Below are positions 7,265 through 14,788 of a stretch of DNA of 42,728 bases, in pieces; position 1 is the first letter of the stretch; every line of letters starts with the position of its first letter. Made by a program: the position numbers and the translations under genes. Under the pieces are notes generated by a model, which worked only from the letters and a program-made list of their open reading frames with translations, searched no databases and was not told the origin of the DNA. The DNA lies in contig JAUYJH010000121.1 of assembly GCA_030688705.1 (NCBI GenBank), positions 1 through 42,728 on the forward strand, given 5' to 3'. The stretch is from Deltaproteobacteria bacterium. Lineage in GTDB: Bacteria; UBA10199; SPLOWO2-01-44-7.

Positions 7265-8026
7265 ATGTTTTACATCGTGCCTTTGTTTTCCAGTTTTTTA
7301 ATCTGGTTTTCTCTTTATCACGTTCGCTTAAATGCATTCCAAATGGAACAAGACCGCGGCCTCATGCTTGCCAAAACAGTGGCCGCCGTCAACCGCGATG
7401 CGCTTCAAAACCGCCTCGACTTTTTGATCCGCCTTGATGAAGTGGCCGGAGCCAAAGGGATAAAAAAGGTTTTTGTTTTGGACGATCAGGAAAAAGTATT
7501 GGCACCCGTTTCTGATTTTGGCCGTCCGTGGAGCATACGTCATTCCGGCCCCCGATTTGTCATTCCCGCGAAAGCGGGGATGACAAACACATCAGAGAGT
7601 TTATCCGTTATTCCCATTCTTGGCCAAAATGAAGAAAAACTGGGGACGGCGGTTGTCTTGTTTGAACCCCAAATTCCCAAATTTTATCTTCTTTGGGCGG
7701 CCTTTTTTGTACCGCTTCTTTTTTCTTCGGGAGTTTTTCTTTGGCGCGTTTTGCCCCGGCGTAAAAATGTTGAAACTCCCAAGGAACAGGAATCTTTTGA
7801 ATGGCTCTCTCTTATGGGAGGGATGATGCAAAAAAAGGTCTATTGTTTTGACGCGTCGGGGTCTCTTTTGGCCTCTTCCAATGGCAATACTTATCGCCAT
7901 ATTCTCGATCTCTTTCCCGATGCAACCGTGGCACAACAGATTTTGGTTTCTCCCTCTCCTAAAGAGGGAATCCATCACATGGAGCTTAAAAATGGTAAAA
8001 GGCATATTATTGTCGCTCTCTCTTAG
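7265..8026 (+). CDS. two-helix membrane protein of unknown function (sensor-like)
   Basis: I do not recognise a family. From ATG 7265 the protein has 253 residues: an N-terminal membrane helix (about 1-18), an extracytoplasmic domain of roughly 120 residues, a second helix (FYLLWAAFFVPLLFSSGVFL), then a cytoplasmic domain of about 85 residues containing VYCFDASGSLLASSNG, which looks PAS/roadblock-like. This layout is that of a small membrane sensor without a kinase domain. The periplasmic part contains a repeat-encoded insert (RHSGPRFVIPAKAGMT). The start is uncertain, because ATG 7223 and 7253 lie in a repeat. It sits between tadC and the TPR gene, and the latter starts 35 bases before its end, so it probably belongs to the Tad operon. 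Confidence 0.6.
   Translation: MFYIVPLFSSFLIWFSLYHVRLNAFQMEQDRGLMLAKTVAAVNRDALQNRLDFLIRLDEVAGAKGIKKVFVLDDQEKVLAPVSDFGRPWSIRHSGPRFVIPAKAGMTNTSESLSVIPILGQNEEKLGTAVVLFEPQIPKFYLLWAAFFVPLLFSSGVFLWRVLPRRKNVETPKEQESFEWLSLMGGMMQKKVYCFDASGSLLASSNGNTYRHILDLFPDATVAQQILVSPSPKEGIHHMELKNGKRHIIVALS
7537..7584. repeat. CGTCATTCC...GGGGATGAC repeat inside a CDS
   Basis: Contains CGTCATTCCGGCC followed by TGTCATTCCCGCGAAAGCGG and GGATGAC. This is the classic short palindromic repeat, read in frame as FVIPAKAGMT within the membrane protein at 7265-8026. Confidence 0.8.
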
Positions 8027-9128
8027 CGCCCTATTTGTCATTGCGAGCGCGAGCGAAGCAATCTCTCGTGAAAGCCGTTTTGCCGCAACAGATTTGGCAG
8101 AGCAGTTTTATAAAATAGCGCATGAAAAGCGGGAGTCGGGGCAATTCAAGGCCGCGATTCAGGCCTTTGAGCAGGCGGCCTTTTTTAATCCCGGCTTGGC
8201 CGAGGCAAAAGTTCAAGAAGAAAAATTACGCAAAGAATTGCAGGCCCAGGCGCAAAACGCCTATCGCGAAGGGTTACAGCATTACCAATTACTCCGTTTT
8301 GAAGAGGCCAAACAAAGCTGGCAAGCGGCGCTCCATGCAATTGTGGATGAAGGGGATCCGTTGAAGATGAAGGTTGAAACGGCATTAGGGTATTCTAAAC
8401 CAATTTTTATAACTCCCTCTCCCCCTGTGGGAGAGGGATGGGGTGAGGGGGATATCCGCACCCTCCTTGAATCCGGCGATCAGGCCCAAGCCATGCTGGC
8501 CTTGAAAGAAACCCTGCAAAAATCTCCCGAAAACGAACGGGCCAAAAAAGTTTATGCCAATCTGGAAACATCGCTTAAAAAAGAGGGAACCGCCGGTCCC
8601 TCAAAAGAAATTGAAGAAAAATTCGCCGAAGCAAAACAGCTTTTGGATATGTCCCAAAACAAATCAACTCTTATAACTTATCATCAACTCAAAAAAGCCC
8701 ACGCCCTCTTTCAAGGCGACGATCTCAAACCACCATTTTTTAAACAGATTGAAGATGGCCTTGAAAAAAGCGCCGCCCAATTGACAAAAGAACTGGAGCC
8801 AAAATTGGCCCGATGGGAAAAAGAATGTTGTCATCCTGAACCCCAAGGGGGTGAAGGATCCCGAATGACAGCCGTCTCTCTCCGCCACGCCATTCAAAAT
8901 TATCCCCCCAACCCAAAAGCCGATGCGCTTTTGCAAAAAGTCTACGAACGCCTCGATGAGAAGGGACGTCCTCTTTTGATGATCGCCCGCACCAAGCAAG
9001 AGATGGAGGGCTGTTCCGTGGCATTGGAAGATTTTGAAGCCGTTAAAAAAGCGGCTGTTTTTTCGGAGGTTCCTGCTTGGGGAGAAGCCCACAAAAATCT
9101 GGAGGCGTGTAAAAAATCAGTTGAATAA
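7992..9128 (+). CDS. exported TPR-containing protein, last gene of the Tad block
   Basis: A 378-residue protein with an N-terminal hydrophobic export segment and an alpha-helical body with TPR-like units (AIQAFEQAAFFNPGLAEA, FEEAKQSWQAALHAI, AMLALKETLQKSPENERAKK). Such proteins (TadD-like) help outer-membrane assembly of Tad secretins, but the match to TadD is not specific. The ATG 7992 has GGAG six bases upstream and lies inside the previous gene. Three repeat-encoded peptides interrupt it: VIASASEAISRES in the signal-peptide cleavage region, TPSPPVGEGWGEGD after the second TPR, and CCHPEPQGGEGSRMT. The repeats are in frame, suggesting insertions at flexible sites. Confidence 0.7.
   Translation: MVKGILLSLSLSALFVIASASEAISRESRFAATDLAEQFYKIAHEKRESGQFKAAIQAFEQAAFFNPGLAEAKVQEEKLRKELQAQAQNAYREGLQHYQLLRFEEAKQSWQAALHAIVDEGDPLKMKVETALGYSKPIFITPSPPVGEGWGEGDIRTLLESGDQAQAMLALKETLQKSPENERAKKVYANLETSLKKEGTAGPSKEIEEKFAEAKQLLDMSQNKSTLITYHQLKKAHALFQGDDLKPPFFKQIEDGLEKSAAQLTKELEPKLARWEKECCHPEPQGGEGSRMTAVSLRHAIQNYPPNPKADALLQKVYERLDEKGRPLLMIARTKQEMEGCSVALEDFEAVKKAAVFSEVPAWGEAHKNLEACKKSVE
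8036..8068. repeat. TGTCATTGCGAG...GAAGCAATCTC repeat in a signal-peptide region
   Basis: A short copy of the TGTCATTGCGAG family. In frame it encodes the end of the signal peptide of the TPR protein (VIASASEAIS), and the Ala-x-Ala-like residues it supplies could form the cleavage site. Confidence 0.75.
8408..8453. repeat. CTCCCTCTCCCC...GGGAGAGGG repeat
   Basis: CTCCCTCTCCCCCTGTGGGA then GAGGGATGGGGTGAGGG. A related copy is at 14655-14716. It lies in frame within the TPR gene. Confidence 0.75.
8829..8870. repeat. TGTCATCCTGAA...GAATGACA repeat inside TPR gene
   Basis: TGTCATCCTGAACCCC and GGATCCCGAATGACA form an inverted pair, read in frame as CHPEPQGGEGSRMT. The same family recurs at 21181-21237, 38802-38878 and 39897-39952. 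Confidence 0.78.
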
Positions 9129-9149
9129 TTGTAACTTATACGGTACACT

Positions 9150-9476
9150 ATGGAAAGTTGGCCAAGAAAAGTTAAATTATATCGCACTCCGGATGGCAGG
9201 TCTCCTTTTGAGCAGTGGTTTTTTTCTCTAAGAGACGGTCGGACGAGAGCCAAAATCCGTACCTGTTTAGACAGAGTCGAAGCCGGCAATCTTGGAAAGT
9301 ATCGGTCAGTAGGTATGGGTGTTTATGAATTAAAAATTAATTTTGGCCCGGGATACAGAATTTATTTTGGAATGGAACAAGATGACATTATCTTATTATT
9401 GTGCGGAGGTGATAAAAATAAACAATGGAGTGATATCAAGAGGGCACAAGAATATTTAGAAAGTTATCGAGGTTAA
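9150..9476 (+). CDS. higB: RelE/HigB-type toxin (Gp49-like)
   Basis: A 108-residue protein of the phage-derived Gp49-like HigB family (TIGR02683): PFEQWFFSLRDGRTRAKI, then LGKYRSVGMGVYELKINFGPGYRIYF, and a C-terminal GGDKNKQWSDIKRAQEY. Members are ribosome-dependent mRNA endonucleases in type II toxin-antitoxin pairs. The toxin gene precedes the antitoxin gene, as is usual for HigBA, with a 4-base gap. It starts 21 bases after the Tad-block TPR gene; a weak TTGAAT-17-TACACT match overlaps the start and is not convincing as a promoter. This marks the beginning of an accessory block. Confidence 0.9.
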   Translation: MESWPRKVKLYRTPDGRSPFEQWFFSLRDGRTRAKIRTCLDRVEAGNLGKYRSVGMGVYELKINFGPGYRIYFGMEQDDIILLLCGGDKNKQWSDIKRAQEYLESYRG

Positions 9477-9480
9477 ATAT

Positions 9481-9783
9481 ATGAAAAAAGAATCTAAAAC
9501 CAAAGATTACCATGAATTTCTTGTTGAATCTTTAAAGGACCCTGAAGAGGCGGCAGAATATCTTAATGTGGCGTTAGAAGAAGGAGATGAAAAAATGATT
9601 CTAAAAGCCCTTCGCAATGTTGCCGAGGCGGCGGGAGGGATGGGCGAAGTGGCTAAAAAAGCTCATTTGAGCCGAATGACTTTATATCGCGCCCTTTCTA
9701 AAAACGGCAATCCCGAATTTTCCAGTTTTTTGGAGATTCTCAAGGCGCTGAAAATCAAACTCATCTTCAAATCCGCGGCGTAA
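9481..9783 (+). CDS. higA: HigA-type helix-turn-helix antitoxin
   Basis: A 100-residue protein matching the addiction-module antidote family TIGR02684. The N-terminal FLVESLKDPEEAAEYLNVAL segment contacts the toxin, and a C-terminal Xre-like helix-turn-helix (GGMGEVAKKAHLSRMTLYRA) is followed by NPEFSSFLEILKALKIKL. It neutralises the upstream toxin and probably represses the pair's own promoter. The GAGG serving as ribosome binding site lies within the end of the toxin gene. Confidence 0.9.
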   Translation: MKKESKTKDYHEFLVESLKDPEEAAEYLNVALEEGDEKMILKALRNVAEAAGGMGEVAKKAHLSRMTLYRALSKNGNPEFSSFLEILKALKIKLIFKSAA

Positions 9784-9787
9784 TCAT

Positions 9788-9816
9788 TTGACTTATGCTT
9801 AGCGCTAAGCTAATAT
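9788..9816 (+). promoter_or_regulatory. sigma-70 type promoter with palindromic operator in its spacer
   Basis: TTGACT (-35, 9788-9793) and TAATAT (-10, 9811-9816) are separated by exactly 17 bases. The 14-bp perfect palindrome GCTTAGCGCTAAGC fills 9797-9810, that is, nearly the whole spacer. A dimeric repressor bound here would block RNA polymerase. The ATG of the next gene is at 9823, only six bases after the -10 box, so the transcript is predicted to be leaderless or nearly so. The most likely repressor is one of the two downstream proteins (inference). Confidence 0.8.
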
Positions 9817-9822
9817 AGCCGC

Positions 9823-10071
9823 ATGTCTATCAAGTCTTTTGCCAAAGCACTGGGGCGAAAAGGGGGGTTGGCTCGTGCCAAAAGGCTCTCCGCCGAAAAG
9901 CGAAAATCCATTGCTTCTTCCGGCGGGCGTGCCCGGTCTGAATCTTTTGAGATCGCAAGAAGAATTAAAGAAAACTTCCGGTACGTATCTGCTATCCAAG
10001 CGTTGACGGGCGTTCCAAAGGTCCGTTCTCTGAAAACGGCCCGCAACAAACTGCCTGGAATTTATGGCTGA
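9823..10071 (+). CDS. small basic protein, partner of downstream nucleotidyltransferase
   Basis: An 82-residue, strongly basic protein with two repeats of the KGGLARAKRLSAEKRKSIAS type, a widespread small-protein motif in delta-type and other bacteria, often found next to toxin-antitoxin-like genes. The C-terminal half (RRIKENFRYVSAIQALTG) is less conserved. It may bind DNA and act as the repressor for the palindrome in its own promoter; this is inferred from charge and position. It overlaps the nucleotidyltransferase gene by 8 bases, which is typical of a two-gene toxin-antitoxin unit. The ATG is 6 bases from the -10 element and lacks a Shine-Dalgarno sequence. Confidence 0.75.
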   Translation: MSIKSFAKALGRKGGLARAKRLSAEKRKSIASSGGRARSESFEIARRIKENFRYVSAIQALTGVPKVRSLKTARNKLPGIYG

Positions 10072-10591
10072 AATAACGGATTTCATTGAAGAGGCGGGAG
10101 AGATTGCCAATGAGCTTGAAGGTCTGGGCATGATGCCGGTTCTTGTCGGCGGCATGGCTTTGGTGATCATGGGGTCCCGGCGGGTGACACGGGATTTTGA
10201 TTTTTTGGTTTCTGCCGAGGCTTTGGATCACAAAGCGCTTCTCGATATTTTTTACAAAAGGGGTTTGGAACTGGCCTCCCGCGTCAATAAACAGGGAAAG
10301 ATTACGGCCACCCTGGATAACAAAAATATTGCGGCTGTTCGATTGCGTCTCGATGCTCCCCGCGGTGTTTATTTTTTCAACAAAAAAACGGGTTTGCGCA
10401 TTGATCTGCTTTTCGATTTCCCATTTCCAGCCAAAGAAATTGCCGCTAATGCCCAGACAAAAAAGGTGCAATCTTATCTCTTTCGCATTGCCTCCAAAAA
10501 AGACCTTCTTCGTCTCAAAGAGAAAGCTTGCAAAGATCGCGGCTTGTCAACCGATGCGCAGGATTTGGAGTTTTTGAAAAAACAGGGATGA
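10064..10591 (+). CDS. nucleotidyltransferase-like protein (AbiEii/DUF6036-like)
   Basis: A 175-residue protein with the minimal nucleotidyltransferase fold: VLVGGMALVIMGSRRVTRDFDFLV gives the GG...GS...D-x-D pattern, with the two metal-binding Asp residues in DFDF, and a later conserved RIDLLFDF. The C-terminal LFRIASKKDLLRLKEKA followed by AQDLEFLKK is the typical end of AbiEii-like/DUF6036 enzymes. Such proteins transfer nucleotides to tRNA or protein targets and serve as toxins or antitoxins. It overlaps the small basic protein gene by 8 bases. Downstream it converges on the large AAA+ gene with a gap of 33 bases in which I see no terminator. Confidence 0.82.
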   Translation: MAEITDFIEEAGEIANELEGLGMMPVLVGGMALVIMGSRRVTRDFDFLVSAEALDHKALLDIFYKRGLELASRVNKQGKITATLDNKNIAAVRLRLDAPRGVYFFNKKTGLRIDLLFDFPFPAKEIAANAQTKKVQSYLFRIASKKDLLRLKEKACKDRGLSTDAQDLEFLKKQG

Positions 10592-10624
10592 CCAGAATGG
10601 TGTCCCACCAAAGGCGGGCAAGTG

Positions 10625-13600
10625 CTACTTATTGGTCGGATGAATCCAGTCAGCCATGGCAAAACCGATTTTTCTCCCAAGCCATTCGGTGCCGATATAA
10701 TTTCCAACACCCGAATAATGAATGCCCGCGCCGAGAGCAAAACCACTTCCCACCACAACCGCGGTAGTTGCCGCGGCCGATGAGGCTACGGTAGCTGCCG
10801 CAGCGGTGCCGGCACTTTTGGCAAAAGCCGCCGCGCCCGCCGCCATTACCGCCACCGCCGGTCCAGTCTGCCGGGCTGTTTGTGCGGCCATTTGTAATCC
10901 GATCCGCGCATTTTGCGCCTGTGTTGAAACAACTGATCTGGCCGTACGGACTAAATGGACACTGCCGTCATTGATAACCTGCCAGCCGAGCTTATGAGCC
11001 CCTGCGATAGTGGGCTTCGCCATTCCGGCGTATTTTGCCGTGTGTGCCCCCAATGCCGTGACGGCTGCTTCGGTTCCGGCAAAGCCGCCCAAAGTTCCTA
11101 TCGCTTCACTCGTGGCGCTTCCATGTTTCAGGGCTTTTACACCGGTTGCATCCAAACCTGCTTCGGTCACTTTTTTGGAGACCTCAAAAACAGGCGTTAT
11201 GGCCGCCAAGTGAAGTGGGGTATAGGGGTTGACTAATATAAAACCTCCCAATATGCCCAGCCCAATCCGGTCGTGCTCTTCTTCGGTGAGGAGCCCCACA
11301 TCTTTATGTGCCGCCACGCCGAGCGCCGCAAAGGCCCCCGCCATTTTGGCAAAACCGGGAATATCACTCCAAAATTTTCCAAGAAGATTCGGCGCCCGCA
11401 TGGACAAAGGCAAACCGGCAGGATTTCGGTTCACCATGTCATTCCGGCCCGCCACGTCATTCCGGAGTGCCACGTCATTCCGGCGAAAGCCGGAATCCAG
11501 TATTTTCGCTCCGGTTCTCCGTTCGGAGCCCGCCCTGAGCGAAGTCGAAGGGTTCTCCGTTCTCTGTGTCTCTGTTCTCCGTACCTCTGTTCTCCATTCT
11601 CCGCCCACTCTATGCCGTACATCCGCCCCTCTAACGGCAACTCTTCTCCCCGCCGTCCGTATCCTGCGGCCTTGGACTTTTCCGGCGGGGCCGGATGTTT
11701 TTCCTCCGCCATTTGTCCGTTGGGCTCTTTCTCTTTGACCCTCGGCCAAAGCGGTTTGAATCTCATGCGGATCTGAAAATACCAATTCAGGATTTTTGCC
11801 AAATTCAATAAGTTGTGCTGCAATTCTGGCCCGTTCGGCCTCGATGGAAGGGTGTTCCATGATAAAATCGAGAGCGGCTCCGGCCGATTCTCTTGAAATC
11901 AACAGACCGCCCACTTTTGCCTTTTCTTGTGTCAATGCGGCGATATCCTCTGCGCCAATGTGGGTCTGATCTTTAAATTGCGCCTCTCTGGCAAGCTCAT
12001 CGAGAAGGTTTAATGCTCCGGAATTGGGACTTTGTTCAAGAAACTTTGTTGCTGCGATAATTCTTGCAAACAAATTGTGTTCCGCACCCTGTATTCCATA
12101 TTCTTTGAATAAATCCGGCGCCATCTCTTTTAAAATCTGCGTCAAAGACTCAACACTGAAGTCTCCAATGTTGATAATTTTGCCCATTCGCCTCTCAATA
12201 TCGGGCACCGCTTCCCTGACTTTTTCGATTTCCGAAGTCGTTCCAACTAATACAAAGCCTGGGTTCTCTACTTCCAGCGTGGGGAGGACCATTCGGAAGG
12301 CGTTGGTTGATGTGGAACCGGGGCCGAATCCCGATGTTTCAGCGATTGATAACCAGTTTTGAAGTTCCTGGGCATGATAAATTCCCGGCTTTCCAAGCCA
12401 GGTTTTGTTGAGGGCATCCGCCACCTTTGCCGCCATTCCCTTGAACAAACCCCCTTTAGCGGCCATGCCTGTTGCATCGATATTGCCCGCACTCTTATTT
12501 CCGGCAAATTTTGCCCTTTTAAGTTTGATGCGATCATTCAAGAAGAGCCACTGAATATATTTCGCAATTAAATCTTTTCCGCTTCCGGAACGCCCGGCAA
12601 GAATAATATGGGGATGTTTTGAGTCCATGGCAGCTTGCACTTTTTTGACAATCTCCTCCACCTCGGGAACGACAACGATTCCTGGTTTTTCAACTTTCAG
12701 CTTTTCGGTTACATCTTTAATAAAGTCATCGACATTCATCTCCGTTTTGCCTTCCGTCGATTTTTTATGCAGTTGATACATCATCACGCCCACCCCTGCC
12801 CCAACAATTCCGGCCAGTGTTGCCGGTATTTGGCCCAATAATATTTTCCAGATCATCGTCTTTTGGCCATCTTTTAACCCTTTATCAGTGCGTGCTCCTT
12901 CAAACGCCTTTTGCAGGGCGGCGACAATTTGTTTGGCCCTTTCCGGCGTAAATTTGTCCGATTTTAAAATGGCTTTGGTTAATTTGCCGTCGACATCTTC
13001 AACAGACAATTTGTTGGTTACGGAGAGGTATTTTTTGTTATCCCCGTTTGGATCGATACACCCGTCGCCTTTGGGGATCTCCAACAGAGTCATTAGTTCA
13101 AGGATTTCCTCGTTTGTTAATTCGACGCCAAGCAGTGTGTTGTAAAATGCTCCCTTATTATCCTGACATTGCTTGTCCAAAATTTTGTGGCCCCCCTTTT
13201 TGTAAACCAATAAAGGGGTGCCTCCATCCACGCCCTTTGACGCGAATCGGCACATTTCATAAATAGAATCCGGGCTTTTGGGAACCAAGAGTTTTGTGTC
13301 ATCGTCGACTTCCAAATTATAGCCGTAATTCATGGCCTGAATGCGGCGTATCTCTTCATCGGTTTTCGGATTTCTTAATGTCCCAAGATCACCCGGTTCT
13401 GTTCTCTTCCCGCTCTCTAGTTCTTTTTTCTCCCTTTCCAAACTTTTTTCCACATCCCCCGGTTTGTCGTGCTGTGCCGACAGCCGGTTCTTTTGAGCCT
13501 TTGATGAAAGTGTGTTAAAATCATCGAGATTTTTTTTGATGCGTGTGTCCGTAACGGGGAAGACACGTACGCGATGCAGATCAGCATTTGGATTAAACCA

Positions 13601-13750
13601 ATCTTTGCCCTCTTTGTCTCCTTCAGGAACGCAGATCGGAATTTCATCTAGGGTTTGGTATGTGATGGCGGCGGCGTCGACATCTTCCCCCATGGGAAGA
13701 AATCCGTCTTGAAAACGCGCCCCTAATTTTTTTACGTTGTCATCGCCCAT
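10625..13750 (-). CDS. large membrane-associated AAA+ protein with altered metal-binding motifs
   Basis: A 1041-residue protein of no family I recognise. Parts in order: a hydrophilic N-terminal region (1 to about 290); one membrane helix (about 305-325, ATLAGIVGAGVGVMMY); a ClpA/ClpB-like AAA+ domain (about 360-600); an Arg-rich section of about 100 residues made of repeats; and an Ala/Gly-rich hydrophobic C-terminal third. In the AAA+ domain the P-loop is GRSGSGKD (386-393), with Asp where Thr/Ser is expected, and the Walker B position reads YHAQEL (Gln461, Glu462) in place of hydrophobic-DE. Sensor-1-like VGTTS and an arginine finger ERRM are kept. Start ATG 13750 has GGAG nine bases upstream; a TTG 15 bases earlier falls on the Shine-Dalgarno. 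It lies downstream of the Gly-rich gene in one operon. Confidence 0.75.
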   Translation of the reverse strand: MGDDNVKKLGARFQDGFLPMGEDVDAAAITYQTLDEIPICVPEGDKEGKDWFNPNADLHRVRVFPVTDTRIKKNLDDFNTLSSKAQKNRLSAQHDKPGDVEKSLEREKKELESGKRTEPGDLGTLRNPKTDEEIRRIQAMNYGYNLEVDDDTKLLVPKSPDSIYEMCRFASKGVDGGTPLLVYKKGGHKILDKQCQDNKGAFYNTLLGVELTNEEILELMTLLEIPKGDGCIDPNGDNKKYLSVTNKLSVEDVDGKLTKAILKSDKFTPERAKQIVAALQKAFEGARTDKGLKDGQKTMIWKILLGQIPATLAGIVGAGVGVMMYQLHKKSTEGKTEMNVDDFIKDVTEKLKVEKPGIVVVPEVEEIVKKVQAAMDSKHPHIILAGRSGSGKDLIAKYIQWLFLNDRIKLKRAKFAGNKSAGNIDATGMAAKGGLFKGMAAKVADALNKTWLGKPGIYHAQELQNWLSIAETSGFGPGSTSTNAFRMVLPTLEVENPGFVLVGTTSEIEKVREAVPDIERRMGKIINIGDFSVESLTQILKEMAPDLFKEYGIQGAEHNLFARIIAATKFLEQSPNSGALNLLDELAREAQFKDQTHIGAEDIAALTQEKAKVGGLLISRESAGAALDFIMEHPSIEAERARIAAQLIEFGKNPELVFSDPHEIQTALAEGQRERAQRTNGGGKTSGPAGKVQGRRIRTAGRRVAVRGADVRHRVGGEWRTEVRRTETQRTENPSTSLRAGSERRTGAKILDSGFRRNDVALRNDVAGRNDMVNRNPAGLPLSMRAPNLLGKFWSDIPGFAKMAGAFAALGVAAHKDVGLLTEEEHDRIGLGILGGFILVNPYTPLHLAAITPVFEVSKKVTEAGLDATGVKALKHGSATSEAIGTLGGFAGTEAAVTALGAHTAKYAGMAKPTIAGAHKLGWQVINDGSVHLVRTARSVVSTQAQNARIGLQMAAQTARQTGPAVAVMAAGAAAFAKSAGTAAAATVASSAAATTAVVVGSGFALGAGIHYSGVGNYIGTEWLGRKIGFAMADWIHPTNK
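11438..11500. repeat. GTCATTCCGG...CCGGAATCCAG repeats inside the AAA+ gene
   Basis: Three consecutive copies of (C)GTCATTCCGG begin at 11438, 11455 and 11473; the last continues as CGAAAGCCGGAATCCAG, the complete palindrome. On the minus strand they are read in frame as a SGFRRNDVALRNDVAGRND-like peptide. Identical repeats occur outside genes at 24947. Confidence 0.85.
11511..11610. repeat. TTCTCCGTTC / CCTGAGCGAAGTCGAAGGG tandem cluster
   Basis: Several TTCTCCGT/TCTCTGT units plus one CGCCCTGAGCGAAGTCGAAGG repeat. The minus-strand translation is a run of RRTE/QRTE units and PSTSLRAGSE. It enlarges the Arg-rich linker of the AAA+ protein. Confidence 0.7.
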
Positions 13751-13768
13751 AAATAAAATCTCCAATTA

Positions 13769-14581
13769 TTACCCACCAGCCCTGCCGCCTTTAGCTTTGG
13801 GCGGGGGCGGTTTTCCTGTTGCCTTATCTATTTCTCTTTTTCTTCTTTGGTGATCTGCTTCTGCCTCATTTTTTGCCTTTAGCCTGTCTTCTTCTTGTTC
13901 GTCTTGTGACTTTTTCACTTTTTCATCAAAATCTGTGTCACGTTTCTCGGCATCTGCCCTCATTTTATCTTCTGCCTTTTTAGCTTGTTCTTGGATCTCT
14001 TGTTCACGTGCTTCCAGTTTTTTTTGTTCTGCTTGTGCGCGTGATTCCAAGTCTTTGCGGGCCTCTTGTGTTTCTGCATCTCCCCCTGCTGGAGAGGGAG
14101 GTGTATTTTTGGCTGTTTGCGCCGATTCTGTCCCCGATGTCGGCTGTCCTTGTCCATTTTGTTGTTTGGATGGATCGTTGAAAGGCCAAAATGAAATCGG
14201 CGGCCAAGAAGACCAATTGCGATAGTGCATCAAAAAGGGATCGGTCATTAACATTGTGTCGCCCCAGCCTAGCAGTGTGGCGCCGGCCGCGAATTGATCA
14301 TGCTGATAAAAATCGTCGCCCCAAAGATCAAGAGGGGACTGGGGGGACCATGGACTAAAAGCGCCACCGAACAGACCACTTCCGTAAAAACCGCGCCCAA
14401 CTCCGGGTGCGGCGGAGGGAAATAACGGAGCCTCATTAAAAGGATGAAATACGCCTTGCCCACCGAACACCTGCGGAGGAGGGACCATCATGGGGAAGCC
14501 AAAGCCCCCCATCCCCCCCAATCCAAATGGAGAGAAACCGTTTGTGGTGGCATCAACAATAGGACTCAAAAGAAAGGACAT
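13769..14581 (-). CDS. Gly/Phe/Pro-rich protein with charged coiled-coil tail
   Basis: A 270-residue protein that I do not recognise. Residues 1 to about 145 are low-complexity and rich in Gly, Phe, Pro, Trp and Met (for example GFSPFGLGGMGGFGFPMM and WSSWPPISFWPF), without a classical signal peptide. Residues of about 150-175 form a Gln/Thr/Ser-rich linker, and the rest is an extremely charged, probable coiled coil (KDLESRAQAEQKKLEAREQE and onward) ending in a PPPPKAKGGRAGG tail. The aromatic/Gly-rich half resembles sequences that self-associate or form condensates or surface layers (inference). It is the first gene of a two-gene operon with the large AAA+ protein, four bases between the stop codon and that gene's Shine-Dalgarno, so the two probably work together. 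Confidence 0.7.
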   Translation of the reverse strand: MSFLLSPIVDATTNGFSPFGLGGMGGFGFPMMVPPPQVFGGQGVFHPFNEAPLFPSAAPGVGRGFYGSGLFGGAFSPWSPQSPLDLWGDDFYQHDQFAAGATLLGWGDTMLMTDPFLMHYRNWSSWPPISFWPFNDPSKQQNGQGQPTSGTESAQTAKNTPPSPAGGDAETQEARKDLESRAQAEQKKLEAREQEIQEQAKKAEDKMRADAEKRDTDFDEKVKKSQDEQEEDRLKAKNEAEADHQRRKREIDKATGKPPPPKAKGGRAGG

Positions 14582-14654
14582 AGTAGTTTACCCATTAAAG
14601 TTATCGGCACTCCCTACCTCAAAGTTGCCTACAAACAACTTTTTTTTCCTTAAT

Positions 14655-14716
14655 CTCCCTCTCCCCAAGGTGGGAGAGGGAAATCCACCGAAGGTGGATG
14701 GGGTGAGGGGCCCTGT
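14655..14716. repeat. CTCCCTCTCCCC repeat between divergent genes
   Basis: AATCTCCCTCTCCCCAAGGT, GGGAGAGGG, CCACCGAAGGTGG and GGGGTGAGGGG form a double hairpin. It resembles 8408-8453. It lies between the divergently transcribed Gly-rich gene and the winged-helix/nucleotidyltransferase gene. Confidence 0.78.
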
Positions 14717-14788
14717 AAAGTGAATAACCTGGACTTTGTGTGCTGTTTTGTTGAAAACAACCCATTCTTTGTGAAAAATGATATTGCC

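Noticed and set aside
9121..9149. Promoter TTGAAT-17-TACACT before higB
   Set aside because: Only four of six matches in each box, and the -10 box touches the ATG, so the transcript would start inside the gene.
11400..11700. Frameshift or pseudogene in the AAA+ gene
   Set aside because: The Arg-rich, repeat-made region looks out of frame at first sight, but the reading frame is open on both sides and in the repeat; the same repeats are in frame in other genes.
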